Assembly: GCA_012727685.1 (NCBI GenBank)
Contig: JAAYGO010000224.1
Span: forward strand, 1 to 28,539
Reading direction: 5' to 3'
DNA length: 28,539 nucleotides
From: Bacillota bacterium
GTDB lineage: Bacteria; Bacillota; Dethiobacteria; DTU022
Made by a program: the position numbers and the translations under genes
Shown here: piece after piece, positions 1 to 7,524 of the stretch
Numbering within the stretch: position 1 is the stretch's first letter
How the letters are laid out: every line of letters begins with the position of its first letter
Notes under the pieces: model-generated
Database searches by the model: none
What the model saw: the letters and a program-made list of their open reading frames with translations, nothing else
Told to the model about the DNA's origin: nothing

Positions 1-1757
1 ATTACGAGAACCGCATCCCCGAGCTGCAGCTTACAAATGAAAGGCTTAACGAAGATATGGCCGACCTGCTCGACGCGGCGGCTCTGGATGAAGAACAGGA
101 AAAGAAGCTGGAGCGGGAGTTTGCCCGCGAATACCATCTCATTACCAGGGACGACCGGCTGGAGGCGGTGGCGGCGGACATCGTTGACCACTTCATCAGC
201 AGGGGCTTCCAGGGCAAGGCCATGGTTATCTGCATCGACAAGGCCACCGCCATCCGCATGTACAACAAGGTCCAGAAATACTGGCAGCGCAAACTAAAGG
301 AGCTGCGCGCGCAGCGCGGGCTGCTTCCGGAAGAGGAATGGCCTGAGCTGGAGAATAAAATCAAATTGCTTGAAGAGACCGACATGGCGGTGGTAGTTTC
401 CCAGTCCCAGAATGAAATTCGCGACATGGCGAAAAAGGGGCTCGATATCCGCCCGCACCGCAAGCGCATGGTTGAAGAAGATCTGGAGCAAAAATTTAAA
501 GATCCGGACGATCCCTTGCGCCTGGTTTTTGTCTGCGCCATGTGGATGACCGGCTTCGACGTGCCCTCCTGCTCTACCCTCTACCTGGACAAGCCCATGC
601 GCAACCATACCCTGATGCAGACCATCGCCCGGGCCAACCGGGTCTTCCGGGACAAGGTTTGCGGCCTGATCGTGGATTACGTGGGCGTCTTCAGGAACCT
701 GGAGCAGGCGCTGGCCATTTACGGGGCTGGCGGGGCAGGGGGCGGGGGTGAGAGCCCGGTCGAGGATAAGGCGGCGCTCGTGGCCGCCCTGAAACATGCC
801 GTGGCGGAGCCGAAGGCTCTTTGCCGGGAGCAGGGCGTCCGGCTGGAGGAGATCGCTGCAGTACAGAAGTTCGACAGGGTGGAGCTGCTGGACGATGCCG
901 TTAACCAACTGGTGGCCCGGGAAGAGCAGAAGAGGCGCTTCCTGGAACATGCCAGCAACGTCTACCGCCTTTACAAGGCCATCCTCCCGGATCCGGCGGG
1001 AGAGGAACTGCAGGCCGACTGCGCGCTCATCAAGGTATTGGCCGACAAGATCCGCGCCTTGAACCCCCCGGTGGATATCAGCGGGATCATGGGGCAGGTG
1101 GAAGAACTCCTGGATCGCTCCATCGCCACAAAAGGTTATTTGATCCGGGGTGGTCAGCCCATCATTGACCTGAGCAAGATCGATTTTGAGCTGCTCGAAG
1201 CCAATTTTAGACAGGGACGAAAATATACGGAAGTGGAGAGGGTCAAGGCTGCCATTGCCCGGCACCTGCAGAAGATGGTCCGTTTAAACCGCACCAGGAT
1301 GGACTTCCTGGAGCGTTTCCAGCGGATGATCGACGAGTACAATTCCGGCTGCATCAACGTGGAAGAGTTCTTCCGCCGGCTGATGGAATTCGCCAAGAGC
1401 CTGACCAGAGAGGAGCAGCGGGCCGTTGCCGAAGGACTCAGCGAAGAGGAGCTGGCTATTTTCGATCTTCTTACTAATAAGCCCGAGATTAAGCTTACGA
1501 AGAAGGAGCGGGAACAGGTCAAGATGACGGCCCGCGAGCTGCTGGAGGTCCTGAAACGCGAGAAACTGGTCCTCGACTGGCGCAAGCGGCAGCAGGCCCG
1601 GGCCCAGGTGCGGGTAACCATTGAACAGGTTCTCGACGAGGGGCTGCCCAAAGTCTATACGGCCGAGATATACAGGGCCAAGGCTGCCGCCGTTTTCGAG
1701 CACGTTTACGACTGCTACTACGGCGACGGCAAGAGCATCTATTCTACGGTAGCCTAG
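1..1757 (+). CDS. hsdR: Type I restriction enzyme R subunit (HsdR), C-terminal part, cut by the window edge
   Basis: The reading frame is open from base 3 to the TAG at 1755-1757, so the gene begins before the window; the ATG at 57 is internal. HsdR is the ATP-dependent translocase and nuclease subunit of a type I restriction-modification complex. Visible here is the second RecA-like helicase domain, with the MWMTGFDVPS segment and the helicase motif VI stretch QTIARANRVF (about codons 200-215), followed by an IVDYVG strand. The rest is a long charged helical C-terminal region of the type that docks HsdR to the methylase core. The nuclease domain and Walker A would lie upstream and cannot be checked. 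HsdM and HsdS are not in the window. The frame is intact to the end, so nothing suggests decay. Confidence 0.9.
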   Translation, partial: YENRIPELQLTNERLNEDMADLLDAAALDEEQEKKLEREFAREYHLITRDDRLEAVAADIVDHFISRGFQGKAMVICIDKATAIRMYNKVQKYWQRKLKELRAQRGLLPEEEWPELENKIKLLEETDMAVVVSQSQNEIRDMAKKGLDIRPHRKRMVEEDLEQKFKDPDDPLRLVFVCAMWMTGFDVPSCSTLYLDKPMRNHTLMQTIARANRVFRDKVCGLIVDYVGVFRNLEQALAIYGAGGAGGGGESPVEDKAALVAALKHAVAEPKALCREQGVRLEEIAAVQKFDRVELLDDAVNQLVAREEQKRRFLEHASNVYRLYKAILPDPAGEELQADCALIKVLADKIRALNPPVDISGIMGQVEELLDRSIATKGYLIRGGQPIIDLSKIDFELLEANFRQGRKYTEVERVKAAIARHLQKMVRLNRTRMDFLERFQRMIDEYNSGCINVEEFFRRLMEFAKSLTREEQRAVAEGLSEEELAIFDLLTNKPEIKLTKKEREQVKMTARELLEVLKREKLVLDWRKRQQARAQVRVTIEQVLDEGLPKVYTAEIYRAKAAAVFEHVYDCYYGDGKSIYSTVA

Positions 1758-1772
1758 GGTTAAATATAAATA

Positions 1773-1806
1773 AAACCTCCGCCGCTGATTTGAGCAGCGG
1801 AGGTTT
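1773..1806. terminator. Bidirectional hairpin terminator between convergent genes
   Basis: Arms 1773-1786 and 1793-1806 form a 14-position stem with one mismatch and a 6-nt loop (GATTTG). The stem lies 15 bp after the hsdR stop and 32 bp before the end of the convergent gene. A-rich sequence on the left gives a T-run for minus-strand transcripts; the plus-strand T-run is only TTT. It most likely serves both genes. Confidence 0.75.
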
Positions 1807-1838
1807 AATGCATTGCTGAAAAGGGCACCTAAACTGTC

Positions 1839-2249
1839 TTAGTATTCGAGTACGCGGGGCAGAGTTTTAGCCTGCTCGATCCACTTTGCCACTTCAGTTT
1901 CACTGGGTACGCGGCGCGTAAGCTTCTTCGCCTCATTGACTTCGGCCAGGGTCTTGGCCAGATTGACGGGATTGCGGCGGGCCAGTTCCGGCACTGTATC
2001 TACGCCTGCGGCTTCCAAAAGTTCGGCATACTCCGAACCGATGCCATGAATCCGGTAGAGGTCAACCATGTTGGCAAACTTGAGGATCTGTTTTTCTGAA
2101 AGGCCTGTTTTTTCGGCAAGTTCCTTCCGCTGCGCGCTTGTCGCACATGCGGCAAGCAGCCCGTCGGTATCTTTGATTCCGGCTTCCCTGAACTTTTTGC
2201 CGATCACCTCACCGATACCTTCCACGTCTTCGATTTTGTAATTCGCCAT
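1839..2249 (-). CDS. DUF4332-type helix-hairpin-helix protein
   Basis: This 136-residue protein has two helix-hairpin-helix-like units. The first, VEGIGEVIGKKFREAGI, is near residues 9-25; the second, IHGIGSEYAELLEAAGV, is near the middle. Each is followed by a short helical extension. That arrangement matches the DUF4332 family, small proteins related to the non-specific DNA-binding HhH modules of DNA polymerases and helicases; their cellular role is not established. There is no signal peptide or membrane segment. The start is supported by AGGAGGTC just upstream of ATG (2249 on the minus strand) and by a consensus promoter at 2338-2367. A TTAGAC/GTCTAA inverted repeat (2252-2279) surrounds the ribosome binding site and could modulate translation. 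It is transcribed alone, convergent with hsdR. Confidence 0.8.
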   Translation of the reverse strand: MANYKIEDVEGIGEVIGKKFREAGIKDTDGLLAACATSAQRKELAEKTGLSEKQILKFANMVDLYRIHGIGSEYAELLEAAGVDTVPELARRNPVNLAKTLAEVNEAKKLTRRVPSETEVAKWIEQAKTLPRVLEY

Positions 2250-2337
2250 GCTTAGACCTCCTGTAATTTAGTAGTCTAAAAAGACGCTTTCATGGGAAAC
2301 AATTAAATTATCAGGCCTTTCCAACAGCTTTATGAAA

Positions 2338-2367
2338 ATTATAGGCATTGATGATGGAAAATGTCAA
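2338..2367 (-). promoter_or_regulatory. SigA-type promoter of the DUF4332 gene
   Basis: Read on the minus strand, TTGACA (2367-2362), an 18-bp spacer and TATAAT (2343-2338) are perfect consensus hexamers. The promoter lies about 90 bp upstream of the start codon at 2249, leaving a leader with a TTAGAC/GTCTAA inverted repeat next to the ribosome binding site. Confidence 0.75.
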
Positions 2368-2469
2368 TATTTTGTTGGGATGCTACTTTTAATACTGGCG
2401 CGCCTTTTCGTGGTGTTTTTTTACATCTCAATTAAGTGAGAAATTTAAGGATATCCCTAATGGACTATT

Positions 2470-2498
2470 TTGACTACCCTTCGGAATACGCTTAAAAT
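2470..2498 (+). promoter_or_regulatory. SigA-type promoter of tadA
   Basis: TTGACT (2470-2475), a 17-bp spacer and TAAAAT (2493-2498) lie 41 bp upstream of the tadA ATG. The rest of the divergent gap 2250-2539 (290 bp) holds only this promoter, the opposing promoter and AT-rich sequence. Confidence 0.6.
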
Positions 2499-2539
2499 AG
2501 TGTTAAAGTAAGAAATCCTGGCAGAGGCTGGAATTTAAT

Positions 2540-2995
2540 ATGGCCGGTCTAGATGAAAAATACATGTCCTTGGCCCTTGAACAGGCCAGGATGGCCTTTC
2601 AGCGGGGTGAGATCCCCATCGGTGCGGTCCTTGTGCGCGAGGGTGCGGTGATTGCCGCGGATCACAACCGGCGTGAAGAGCTTTGTGACGCCACCGCCCA
2701 TGCCGAGGTCCTGGTTCTGCGTCGCGGGGGGGAGCTCCTCGGAGGCTGGCGCCTCCCGGGCTGCACACTGTACGTTACCGTGGAGCCCTGCCCCATGTGC
2801 GCCGGCGCCCTGGTGCAGGCCCGCGTGGAGCGCCTCGTCTACGGCGCCGCCGACCCAAAGGGAGGCGCGGCCGGGACCCTTTATGACATTGTGCGCGATC
2901 CAAGGTTAAACCACCGCCTGGAGGTAACCGCGGGGGTCCTGGCGAGCGAATGTGCCTTGTTAATGCAGCATTTTTTTCAAGCCCGGCGCAGTTGA
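2540..2995 (+). CDS. tadA: tRNA-specific adenosine deaminase TadA
   Basis: TadA deaminates A34 of tRNA-Arg(ACG) to inosine, allowing one tRNA to read CGU, CGC and CGA. The 151-residue length is typical. The zinc deaminase signature is complete: H54-A-E56 supplies a zinc ligand and the proton-shuttling glutamate, and PCPMC (83-87) supplies the two cysteine ligands. The fold continues with the usual YGAADPKGGAAG segment near 101-112. The ribosome binding site is weak (GAGGCTGGA), but a good promoter lies 41 bp upstream and the N-terminus fits the family. It stands alone, followed by a repeat block and a tRNA gene. TadA is separated from other cytidine/deoxycytidylate deaminases by the PCPMC spacing and the C-terminal helix. 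Confidence 0.95.
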   Translation: MAGLDEKYMSLALEQARMAFQRGEIPIGAVLVREGAVIAADHNRREELCDATAHAEVLVLRRGGELLGGWRLPGCTLYVTVEPCPMCAGALVQARVERLVYGAADPKGGAAGTLYDIVRDPRLNHRLEVTAGVLASECALLMQHFFQARRS

Positions 2996-3046
2996 TCACC
3001 ATCATCGTCTGTTCAAGATTGTGCCGCAGCTAACCGATCCATCCAA

Positions 3047-3152
3047 GGTAAGATTTTAAGCGAGTAAGCCGGCTACATCATCTCACATCCCCCCGGTAAG
3101 ATTTCGTCGTGAGTGAGCCGATCCCCATTTAGTAATATTTTAGGTGAGTGAT
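3047..3152 (+). repeat. Three degenerate direct repeats upstream of tRNA-Ser
   Basis: Three related segments begin at 3047, 3095 and 3131, each of the form RGTAAKATTT followed by GYGAGTRA (GCGAGTAA, GTGAGTGA, GTGAGTGA). The first two share a following AGCCG, and the first and third are preceded by CCGATCC. Spacing is 48 then 36 bp. The block fills most of the tadA to tRNA gap. No gene or known RNA was recognised in it. Confidence 0.5.
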
Positions 3153-3161
3153 CGCGGGTCC

Positions 3162-3191
3162 TTTACAAACCGTGCCGGTTGTGTTTATAAT
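3162..3191 (+). promoter_or_regulatory. Promoter of tRNA-Ser
   Basis: TTTACA (3162-3167), an 18-bp spacer and a perfect TATAAT (3186-3191) end 12 bp before the tRNA 5' end. Confidence 0.7.
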
Positions 3192-3203
3192 AGATTGCAG
3201 TGC

Positions 3204-3296
<93 letters not shown>

Positions 3297-3327
3297 TTTT
3301 ATGGGAATCCTCTCAAGAAGAGTGTAT

Positions 3328-3383
3328 TTATTCACGAGAAATCCACAGGATGCCCCGGGATATTCACAGGATATTCACAAGAC
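3328..3383 (+). repeat. 11-bp iteron array resembling DnaA boxes
   Basis: Four copies of an 11-bp unit with consensus ATTCACAGGAT lie at 3330-3340, 3341-3351, 3362-3372 and 3373-3383, with a 10-bp unrelated unit (GCCCCGGGAT) in the middle. Read as 9-mers they are TTATTCACG (3328), AAATCCACA (3339), ATATTCACA (3360) and ATATTCACA (3371). All have the same orientation and each has two differences from the DnaA box TTATCCACA. Offsets of 11, 21 and 11 bp put them on one helix face. Confidence 0.55.
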
Positions 3384-3634
3384 ACCCCCATTATAGTTTG
3401 AATTAAATATTATCTTAAAGCTCGCTTCATTTTGCGGATCGGCGGTCTGTGCAAATCCGTGAATCTCTTGGGGTTTAATTGTTATTTTAATTTATTTTTA
3501 ATTTTTTTAAATGGGATGATTTTGGGAATACTATCCCTAACCAGATACAGGGAGAGCTGTTGCCAGGCCATGGCCGTTGAAGTCAGCCAGGCAGCGCAGT
3601 CCCTGAATATTGTTGATAATGGGAGAAGAGAAAG
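3384..3634 (+). other. Non-coding gap with a 39-bp AT-only tract
   Basis: After the iteron array, the gap to the next gene holds a tract at 3474-3512 with a single G among 39 A/T bases. The remainder shows no convincing gene or hairpin terminator. A 68-codon TTG-initiated frame (3432-3638) overlaps the next ATG but lacks a ribosome binding site and a protein-like composition. Confidence 0.5.
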
Positions 3635-4504
3635 ATGAGGGGTCATAAAATCACCAGGATGCAATTTATAATCGTATCATGCTTGGGGTTGGCAGTTATC
3701 CTATCGCTCAGCCAGCTCGCCGAGCTGCGCTACGAGCAGGAAATGCTGCGCGATGAAATTATTGATCTATCCGGAGTCTACGAGAAAAACCGGACCCTGG
3801 CGGAGCAACTGCAAGCGGTCCGGGAACAGATCGTCCTTCTGCGACAGCGCAATCAATCGCTGGAGGAGCTGCTTTCGAACCGTGTCAGGACATACTTGAT
3901 TGCCACGGGTAGTTTGCCCGCCGGGACAGCAGAGGGCTTTTATCCCTCGCGCTCCGGCCTTGAGGGCAGCTACCGCTCCATTGATTTGCTCAATATGCCG
4001 GTGCAAAGCAAGTCCGGTTTCTTGCCTGAGGATTTTGAGCGCATTTGGAAACGCTATAATGCCGTCCACCTGAAAGGGACAGGTGAAGCGCTGATCCGCG
4101 CTGAAAATGAAACCGGCATCAATGCGCTGGTTCTTGCCGCCATCATCGTGCACGAATCGCATTTCGGCGAATCGGCTCTGGCGCTACATAAAAATAACCT
4201 GGCGGGGCTGGGGGCCTATAATGGCAGGGCAGGCCGCACGGCCATGAGCTTTGCCACGAAAGAAGATTGCATTACATATTTGGCCGAATTTTTAGCCCGC
4301 GAATACGTCACGCCCGGCGGGAAATATTACCACGGCGGCGATCTGGCGGCCATCGGGAAGAGCTATGCTGCGGATCCCAACTGGTCTTATAAAGTGGCGC
4401 AGAATATCCGGCGGCTGGTAACGGCGGCTATCGAGGACCCTGCCGCAATGCTGGACCTCTATCAAGCTCGCGCCGGCGAAGTTTACGTTGCGCAAAGCAG
4501 TTGA
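3635..4504 (+). CDS. Membrane-anchored glucosaminidase-domain (GH73-like) protein
   Basis: The 289-residue product has an N-terminal hydrophobic segment (about residues 9-28) acting as a signal anchor. A coiled coil of about 60 residues rich in Leu, Glu and Gln follows (about 35-90), then a linker. The C-terminal domain (about 145-265) has features of mannosyl-glycoprotein endo-beta-N-acetylglucosaminidases: the helix ALVLAAIIVHESHFGES with a candidate catalytic Glu in HESHFG, then NNLAGLGAYNG and a later WSYKVAQNIR helix. Such enzymes cut the glycan strands of peptidoglycan outside the membrane. A role in cell wall remodelling is inferred; the specific process is unknown. It precedes rpmE by 48 bp but rpmE appears to have its own promoter. 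Confidence 0.75.
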   Translation: MRGHKITRMQFIIVSCLGLAVILSLSQLAELRYEQEMLRDEIIDLSGVYEKNRTLAEQLQAVREQIVLLRQRNQSLEELLSNRVRTYLIATGSLPAGTAEGFYPSRSGLEGSYRSIDLLNMPVQSKSGFLPEDFERIWKRYNAVHLKGTGEALIRAENETGINALVLAAIIVHESHFGESALALHKNNLAGLGAYNGRAGRTAMSFATKEDCITYLAEFLAREYVTPGGKYYHGGDLAAIGKSYAADPNWSYKVAQNIRRLVTAAIEDPAAMLDLYQARAGEVYVAQSS

Positions 4505-4516
4505 ATGTGTTATTAT
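4488..4516 (+). promoter_or_regulatory. Candidate promoter of rpmE
   Basis: TTGCGC (4488-4493), a 17-bp spacer and TATTAT (4511-4516) overlap the last codons of the preceding gene and lie 36 bp upstream of the rpmE start. Hexamers match SigA consensus at 4 and 5 of 6 positions. Confidence 0.45.
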
Positions 4517-4552
4517 CTCATAATGGACAGTGACTGAAGGAGGTTTTTAGGA

Positions 4553-4753
4553 TTGAAAGATAAAATTCATCCCCAGTATTATCGTACGACAGTTACCTGC
4601 GCCTGCGGCGAATCATTTGAAACCGGTTCGACGAAGGAAAATTTGCGTGTAGAAATCTGCTCCAAATGTCATCCGTTTTTTACGGGTAAGCAGAAGTTCG
4701 TCGATACGGGCGGCCGGGTGGAACGCTTCAAGAAAAAATACGGCATGGAATAG
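4553..4753 (+). CDS. rpmE: Ribosomal protein bL31, zinc-binding form
   Basis: A 66-residue large-subunit ribosomal protein bL31. Cysteines C16, C18, C36 and C39 (TCACG and ICSKCHPF) form the zinc ribbon, so this is the zinc-containing form rather than the zinc-independent paralogue made under zinc starvation. The start is a TTG preceded at 8 nt by a perfect AAGGAGGT. A strong intrinsic terminator follows directly, making a one-gene transcription unit. Position before prfA is the common Firmicute order; the tdk or DUF1385 gene often found between them is missing. Confidence 0.96.
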   Translation: MKDKIHPQYYRTTVTCACGESFETGSTKENLRVEICSKCHPFFTGKQKFVDTGGRVERFKKKYGME

Positions 4754-4764
4754 TTGCTATCCGC

Positions 4765-4794
4765 AGAGCAGGGCGCTTTGCTCTGCTCTTTTTT
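4765..4794 (+). terminator. Intrinsic terminator of rpmE
   Basis: AGAGCAGGGC (4765-4774) pairs with GCTCTGCTCT (4780-4789) with one G-U pair, loop GCTTT, followed by six T residues. This is a canonical Rho-independent terminator 12 bp after the rpmE stop. Confidence 0.9.
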
Positions 4795-5003
4795 GATCCC
4801 CGGGGTTTACCTTATCCTCTGGTCTAATCCCCGTTTATACTTTTTGAGAGTGTAGCCCCATGTCATAGTGCGGGGGCATCCTCTGGGAAATAAAAAGTGC
4901 CGGCTCGTGGTTCGGCGCTGAAGGAAAAGAGCGGCAAGAGATTAAGCCTATTGTTAATATAGAGTCGTCCCCTTTGATCGATTAAAGAAGAGGTGTCAGC
5001 AAG

Positions 5004-6077
5004 ATGCTGGAGAAATTGGAGTCTCTAGAGAATCGCTACCTTGAACTGGAAGCACTTTTAAGCGATCCTGCCGTGATCGGACAGCAGTCGGTCTGGCGGG
5101 AACATTCCCGGGAACTGGCTTCTCTTTCTGAAATTATGGAGCCATACCGCCGCTACAAGAAGGTAACAAGCGATCTTAAAGATGCCGCGGAGCTGCTTAA
5201 AGAAAGCAGAGACAGCGAGATGGTAAATTTCTTAAAAGAAGAGATGGGCAAGTTAAACAAAGAAAAAGAGGCCCTGGAGAAAAAACTTAAAGAGCTGCTG
5301 ATTCCCAAGGATCCCATGGATGAGAAAAATGTTTTTATTGAAATCAGGGCTGGTACCGGCGGCGAAGAGGCAGCCCTGTTTGCCGCAGATTTATTGAAGA
5401 TGTATACTCAATATGCCGAGCAGCGAGGCTGGAAAATAGAAATTGTGGACGCCCATCCCACAGATATAGGTGGTTTTAAGGAAGTGATTGTCGGCGTGGC
5501 CGGCAAAGGGGCCTACAGCCGTCTTAAATACGAGAGCGGTGTCCACCGCGTGCAGCGCATTCCGGAGACCGAGTCGGGAGGCAGGATCCATACCTCTGCC
5601 GCCACCGTGGCTGTACTGCCCGAGGTTGAAGAGGTGGAAGTGGAAATCAATCCCCAGGATCTGCGTATCGATACCTTTTGCTCCACCGGCCCGGGCGGGC
5701 AGAGCGTGAACACAACCCAGTCCGCCGTGCGCATTACGCACCTGCCTACCGGCATAGTTGTCAGTTGCCAGGACGAGAAGTCACAGCTAAAAAACAAGGA
5801 AAAGGCCATGCGGGTCCTGCGCAGCCGCTTAATGGATAAATATCTGGCCGAACAGGCGGCTGAAATGGCGGAGACCAGGAGAGCTCAGGTCGGCAGCGGC
5901 GATCGGAGTGAACGGATCCGCACCTACAACTTTCCCCAAAACCGGGTTACCGATCACCGCATCTCTCTGACGCTGCACAAACTCGATCAGGTGCTTGCCG
6001 GCGATCTGGATGAAATCATTGAGCAGTTGATTGCTTCCGCCAGGGCTGAACAGTTGCGCGCCACGGGGACAAAATAA
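5004..6077 (+). CDS. prfA: Peptide chain release factor 1
   Basis: RF1 recognises UAA and UAG and triggers hydrolysis of peptidyl-tRNA. The 357-residue length is standard. The catalytic GGQ motif is at residues 231-233 within GPGGQSVN, and the codon-recognition loop has PET in RIPETESGGRIHTS, matching the PxT signature of RF1 rather than the SPF of RF2. The N-terminal helical domain (about 1-100) and the KSQLKNKEKA segment are typical. The start ATG has AGAGGTG upstream. The prmC ATG follows the TAA directly, so the release factor and the enzyme that methylates its GGQ glutamine are translated together. The 250-bp leader before the gene holds small GC-rich hairpins (for example GCCCC/GGGGGC near 4855-4877) but no RNA element I recognise. 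Confidence 0.97.
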   Translation: MLEKLESLENRYLELEALLSDPAVIGQQSVWREHSRELASLSEIMEPYRRYKKVTSDLKDAAELLKESRDSEMVNFLKEEMGKLNKEKEALEKKLKELLIPKDPMDEKNVFIEIRAGTGGEEAALFAADLLKMYTQYAEQRGWKIEIVDAHPTDIGGFKEVIVGVAGKGAYSRLKYESGVHRVQRIPETESGGRIHTSAATVAVLPEVEEVEVEINPQDLRIDTFCSTGPGGQSVNTTQSAVRITHLPTGIVVSCQDEKSQLKNKEKAMRVLRSRLMDKYLAEQAAEMAETRRAQVGSGDRSERIRTYNFPQNRVTDHRISLTLHKLDQVLAGDLDEIIEQLIASARAEQLRATGTK

Positions 6078-6962
6078 ATGATGCGCGGGCAAACGATTGA
6101 GGAAGCTCTGCGGGGAGCTTCTTTTCGTTTAAAGCAAGCCGGCCTGACAAACCCCAGGGATGAAGCCGAGTACCTTTTAAGCTGGGCCAGCGGAAAAGAG
6201 CGGCTCGCCCTCTATGTAAATCGCGATGCCCCCCTGTCCCCGCTGGAGGTTGCTATTTTCGAGCACATTGTGCAGCGGCGCTGCCTCGGGGAACCGCTCG
6301 CCTATATTACCGGGGTTAAGGAATTTTACGGCCTGGAGTTCATTGTCAATCGCCACGTGCTTATTCCCCGCCCGGAAACAGAGGGCATTGTGGAAGCGGC
6401 TTTGCACTGGGCCCGTCAATACGACGAAAGTGGCAGGGAAGCGATCGAGGCTGTCGATCTGGGCGCCGGCAGCGGCAACCTGGCGGTAACGCTGGCTTCC
6501 CTTTTAAAGAATGTCCACTTTAAAGCGGTGGATCAATCTGCCGAGGCCCTGGCGGTTGCCTATCGCAACGCCTGCCGGCATGGGATAGCGGATAGAATTA
6601 GTTGGTATCGCGGCGACTATTTTGGGGCTTTCTCCCACCTGCAAGAGAGGCCTCGTTTCAACCTGATCGTGGCCAACCCCCCTTATATCAAGCGCTCCGA
6701 CTTGGCCGCGCTGCCGCCCTCCGTCATTCACTTCGAACCTTACCGGGCCCTTGACGGCGGAGAGGATGGCCTGGACGGTTTTCGCTCTTTGCTGCGGGAC
6801 TTGCCCGCATTCGTGGCCCCGTCATGTTTTGTGGCTTTGGAAATCGGCGCCGGGCAGGCGGAGGCGGTGACAGCCCTTTGCCGCGAACTAAAGCTTTTCC
6901 GTTCGATTAAGGTGCGTTCCGATTACCAGGGCATACCCAGAATCGTGGAAGCATTAATTTAA
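6078..6962 (+). CDS. prmC: Peptide chain release factor N5-glutamine methyltransferase
   Basis: PrmC methylates the glutamine of the GGQ motif in RF1 and RF2 using S-adenosylmethionine. The 294-residue protein has the N-terminal helical release-factor-binding domain, the VDLGAGSGNLAV SAM-binding loop near residues 130-140, and the catalytic NPPY at 200-203. The ALDGGEDGLDGFR segment that follows is a family hallmark. It begins immediately after the prfA stop codon with two consecutive ATG codons, so translational coupling is likely. The last residues (GIPRIVEALI) are the usual C-terminal strand. No terminator is obvious; a short tandem repeat lies between it and the convergent nikR. Confidence 0.96.
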   Translation: MMRGQTIEEALRGASFRLKQAGLTNPRDEAEYLLSWASGKERLALYVNRDAPLSPLEVAIFEHIVQRRCLGEPLAYITGVKEFYGLEFIVNRHVLIPRPETEGIVEAALHWARQYDESGREAIEAVDLGAGSGNLAVTLASLLKNVHFKAVDQSAEALAVAYRNACRHGIADRISWYRGDYFGAFSHLQERPRFNLIVANPPYIKRSDLAALPPSVIHFEPYRALDGGEDGLDGFRSLLRDLPAFVAPSCFVALEIGAGQAEAVTALCRELKLFRSIKVRSDYQGIPRIVEALI

Positions 6963-6991
6963 CCTTTCATCGCAGATGAGCCAAAGTCACC

Positions 6992-7019
6992 GTCCCCTTG
7001 ACTCAGTCCCCTTGACTCA
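6992..7019. repeat. Tandem 14-bp repeat, REP-like
   Basis: GTCCCCTTGACTCA occurs twice back to back (6992-7005 and 7006-7019), preceded by AGTCACC. On the minus strand this reads GAGTCAAGGGGACGGTGAC. The GGGGACGGT core also appears after sua5 (around 11850). From memory, similar strings are dispersed in Clostridia genomes, sometimes beside REP-associated transposases; no transposase is present here. Confidence 0.6.
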
Positions 7020-7034
7020 CGGATTGTGGAGGGG

Positions 7035-7454
7035 TTAATCTAATCTTTCCCCGGTAGCCGTGATTACCAGCTTGCCATGTTTTACTCCTTTTACTCCTAA
7101 AAGGCAGTCTGCCACCTCCCTCGCCTCTTTGGCCTTTCCCTTGACGACCATTACTTCCAGGCAATGATCGTGATTAAGGTGCACATGCATTACCGATATG
7201 ATCAGGTTGTGGTGGCGGTGCTGCATCTCCAGCAGCAAATCGTTTAGACCGCGGACATGATGATCATAAACCAGTGTTATTGTCCCCGCCACCTCTTCCT
7301 CCTCGCTGGACCAATCCCGTTCAACCAGTTGATTGCGGATTAAATCCCTGATCGCCTCGGAGCGATTCACAGATCCCTTGCTGACCACTTCCCGGTCGAA
7401 TCGTTCCAGCAATTCCCGATCAATGGAGATGCCGAACCGTACCAGCTCACCCAT
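7035..7454 (-). CDS. nikR: Nickel-responsive transcriptional regulator NikR
   Basis: NikR is a tetrameric ribbon-helix-helix repressor that binds nickel and turns off nickel uptake genes. The chosen ATG (7454) is preceded by AAAAGGAGGG; an upstream in-frame start at 7526 would add 24 residues unlike the family. The 139-residue product has the RHH domain (LVRFGISIDRELLERFD and the SEAIRDLIR helix) at about 4-45 and the ACT-like C-terminal domain after it. All four high-affinity nickel ligands of E. coli NikR (H76, H87, H89, C95) are matched by H79, H90, H92 and C98. No nickel transporter or nickel enzyme gene is in the window, so its targets lie elsewhere. Two extended -10 sequences precede it. 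Confidence 0.93.
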   Translation of the reverse strand: MGELVRFGISIDRELLERFDREVVSKGSVNRSEAIRDLIRNQLVERDWSSEEEEVAGTITLVYDHHVRGLNDLLLEMQHRHHNLIISVMHVHLNHDHCLEVMVVKGKAKEAREVADCLLGVKGVKHGKLVITATGERLD

Positions 7455-7524
7455 TTTATTCCCTCCTTTTAAAAAACGTGGAGCAACAGCGCCGCTGGTG
7501 ATGAAACAATTCGTTAAATCCTTC

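Noticed and set aside
294..1265. 323-codon minus-strand frame inside hsdR
   Set aside because: It is the antisense shadow of a conserved coding sequence in GC-rich DNA, without protein-family features.
2996..3203. SRP RNA after tadA, as in Bacillus subtilis
   Set aside because: The conserved GGAAGCAGC-type core and long hairpin are absent; the gap consists of degenerate repeats.
3328..3512. Iterons plus AT-rich tract as a replication origin
   Set aside because: No dnaA, dnaN or replication initiator gene in the window, boxes are imperfect, and the AT tract is about 90 bp away.
3432..3638. 68-codon frame whose stop overlaps the next ATG (ATGA)
   Set aside because: TTG start without a ribosome binding site, composition set by the AT-rich tract, and no family resemblance; the ATGA overlap can occur by chance.
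4795..5003. Riboswitch or leader RNA ahead of prfA
   Set aside because: Small hairpins occur but no known aptamer core or T-box motif is present.
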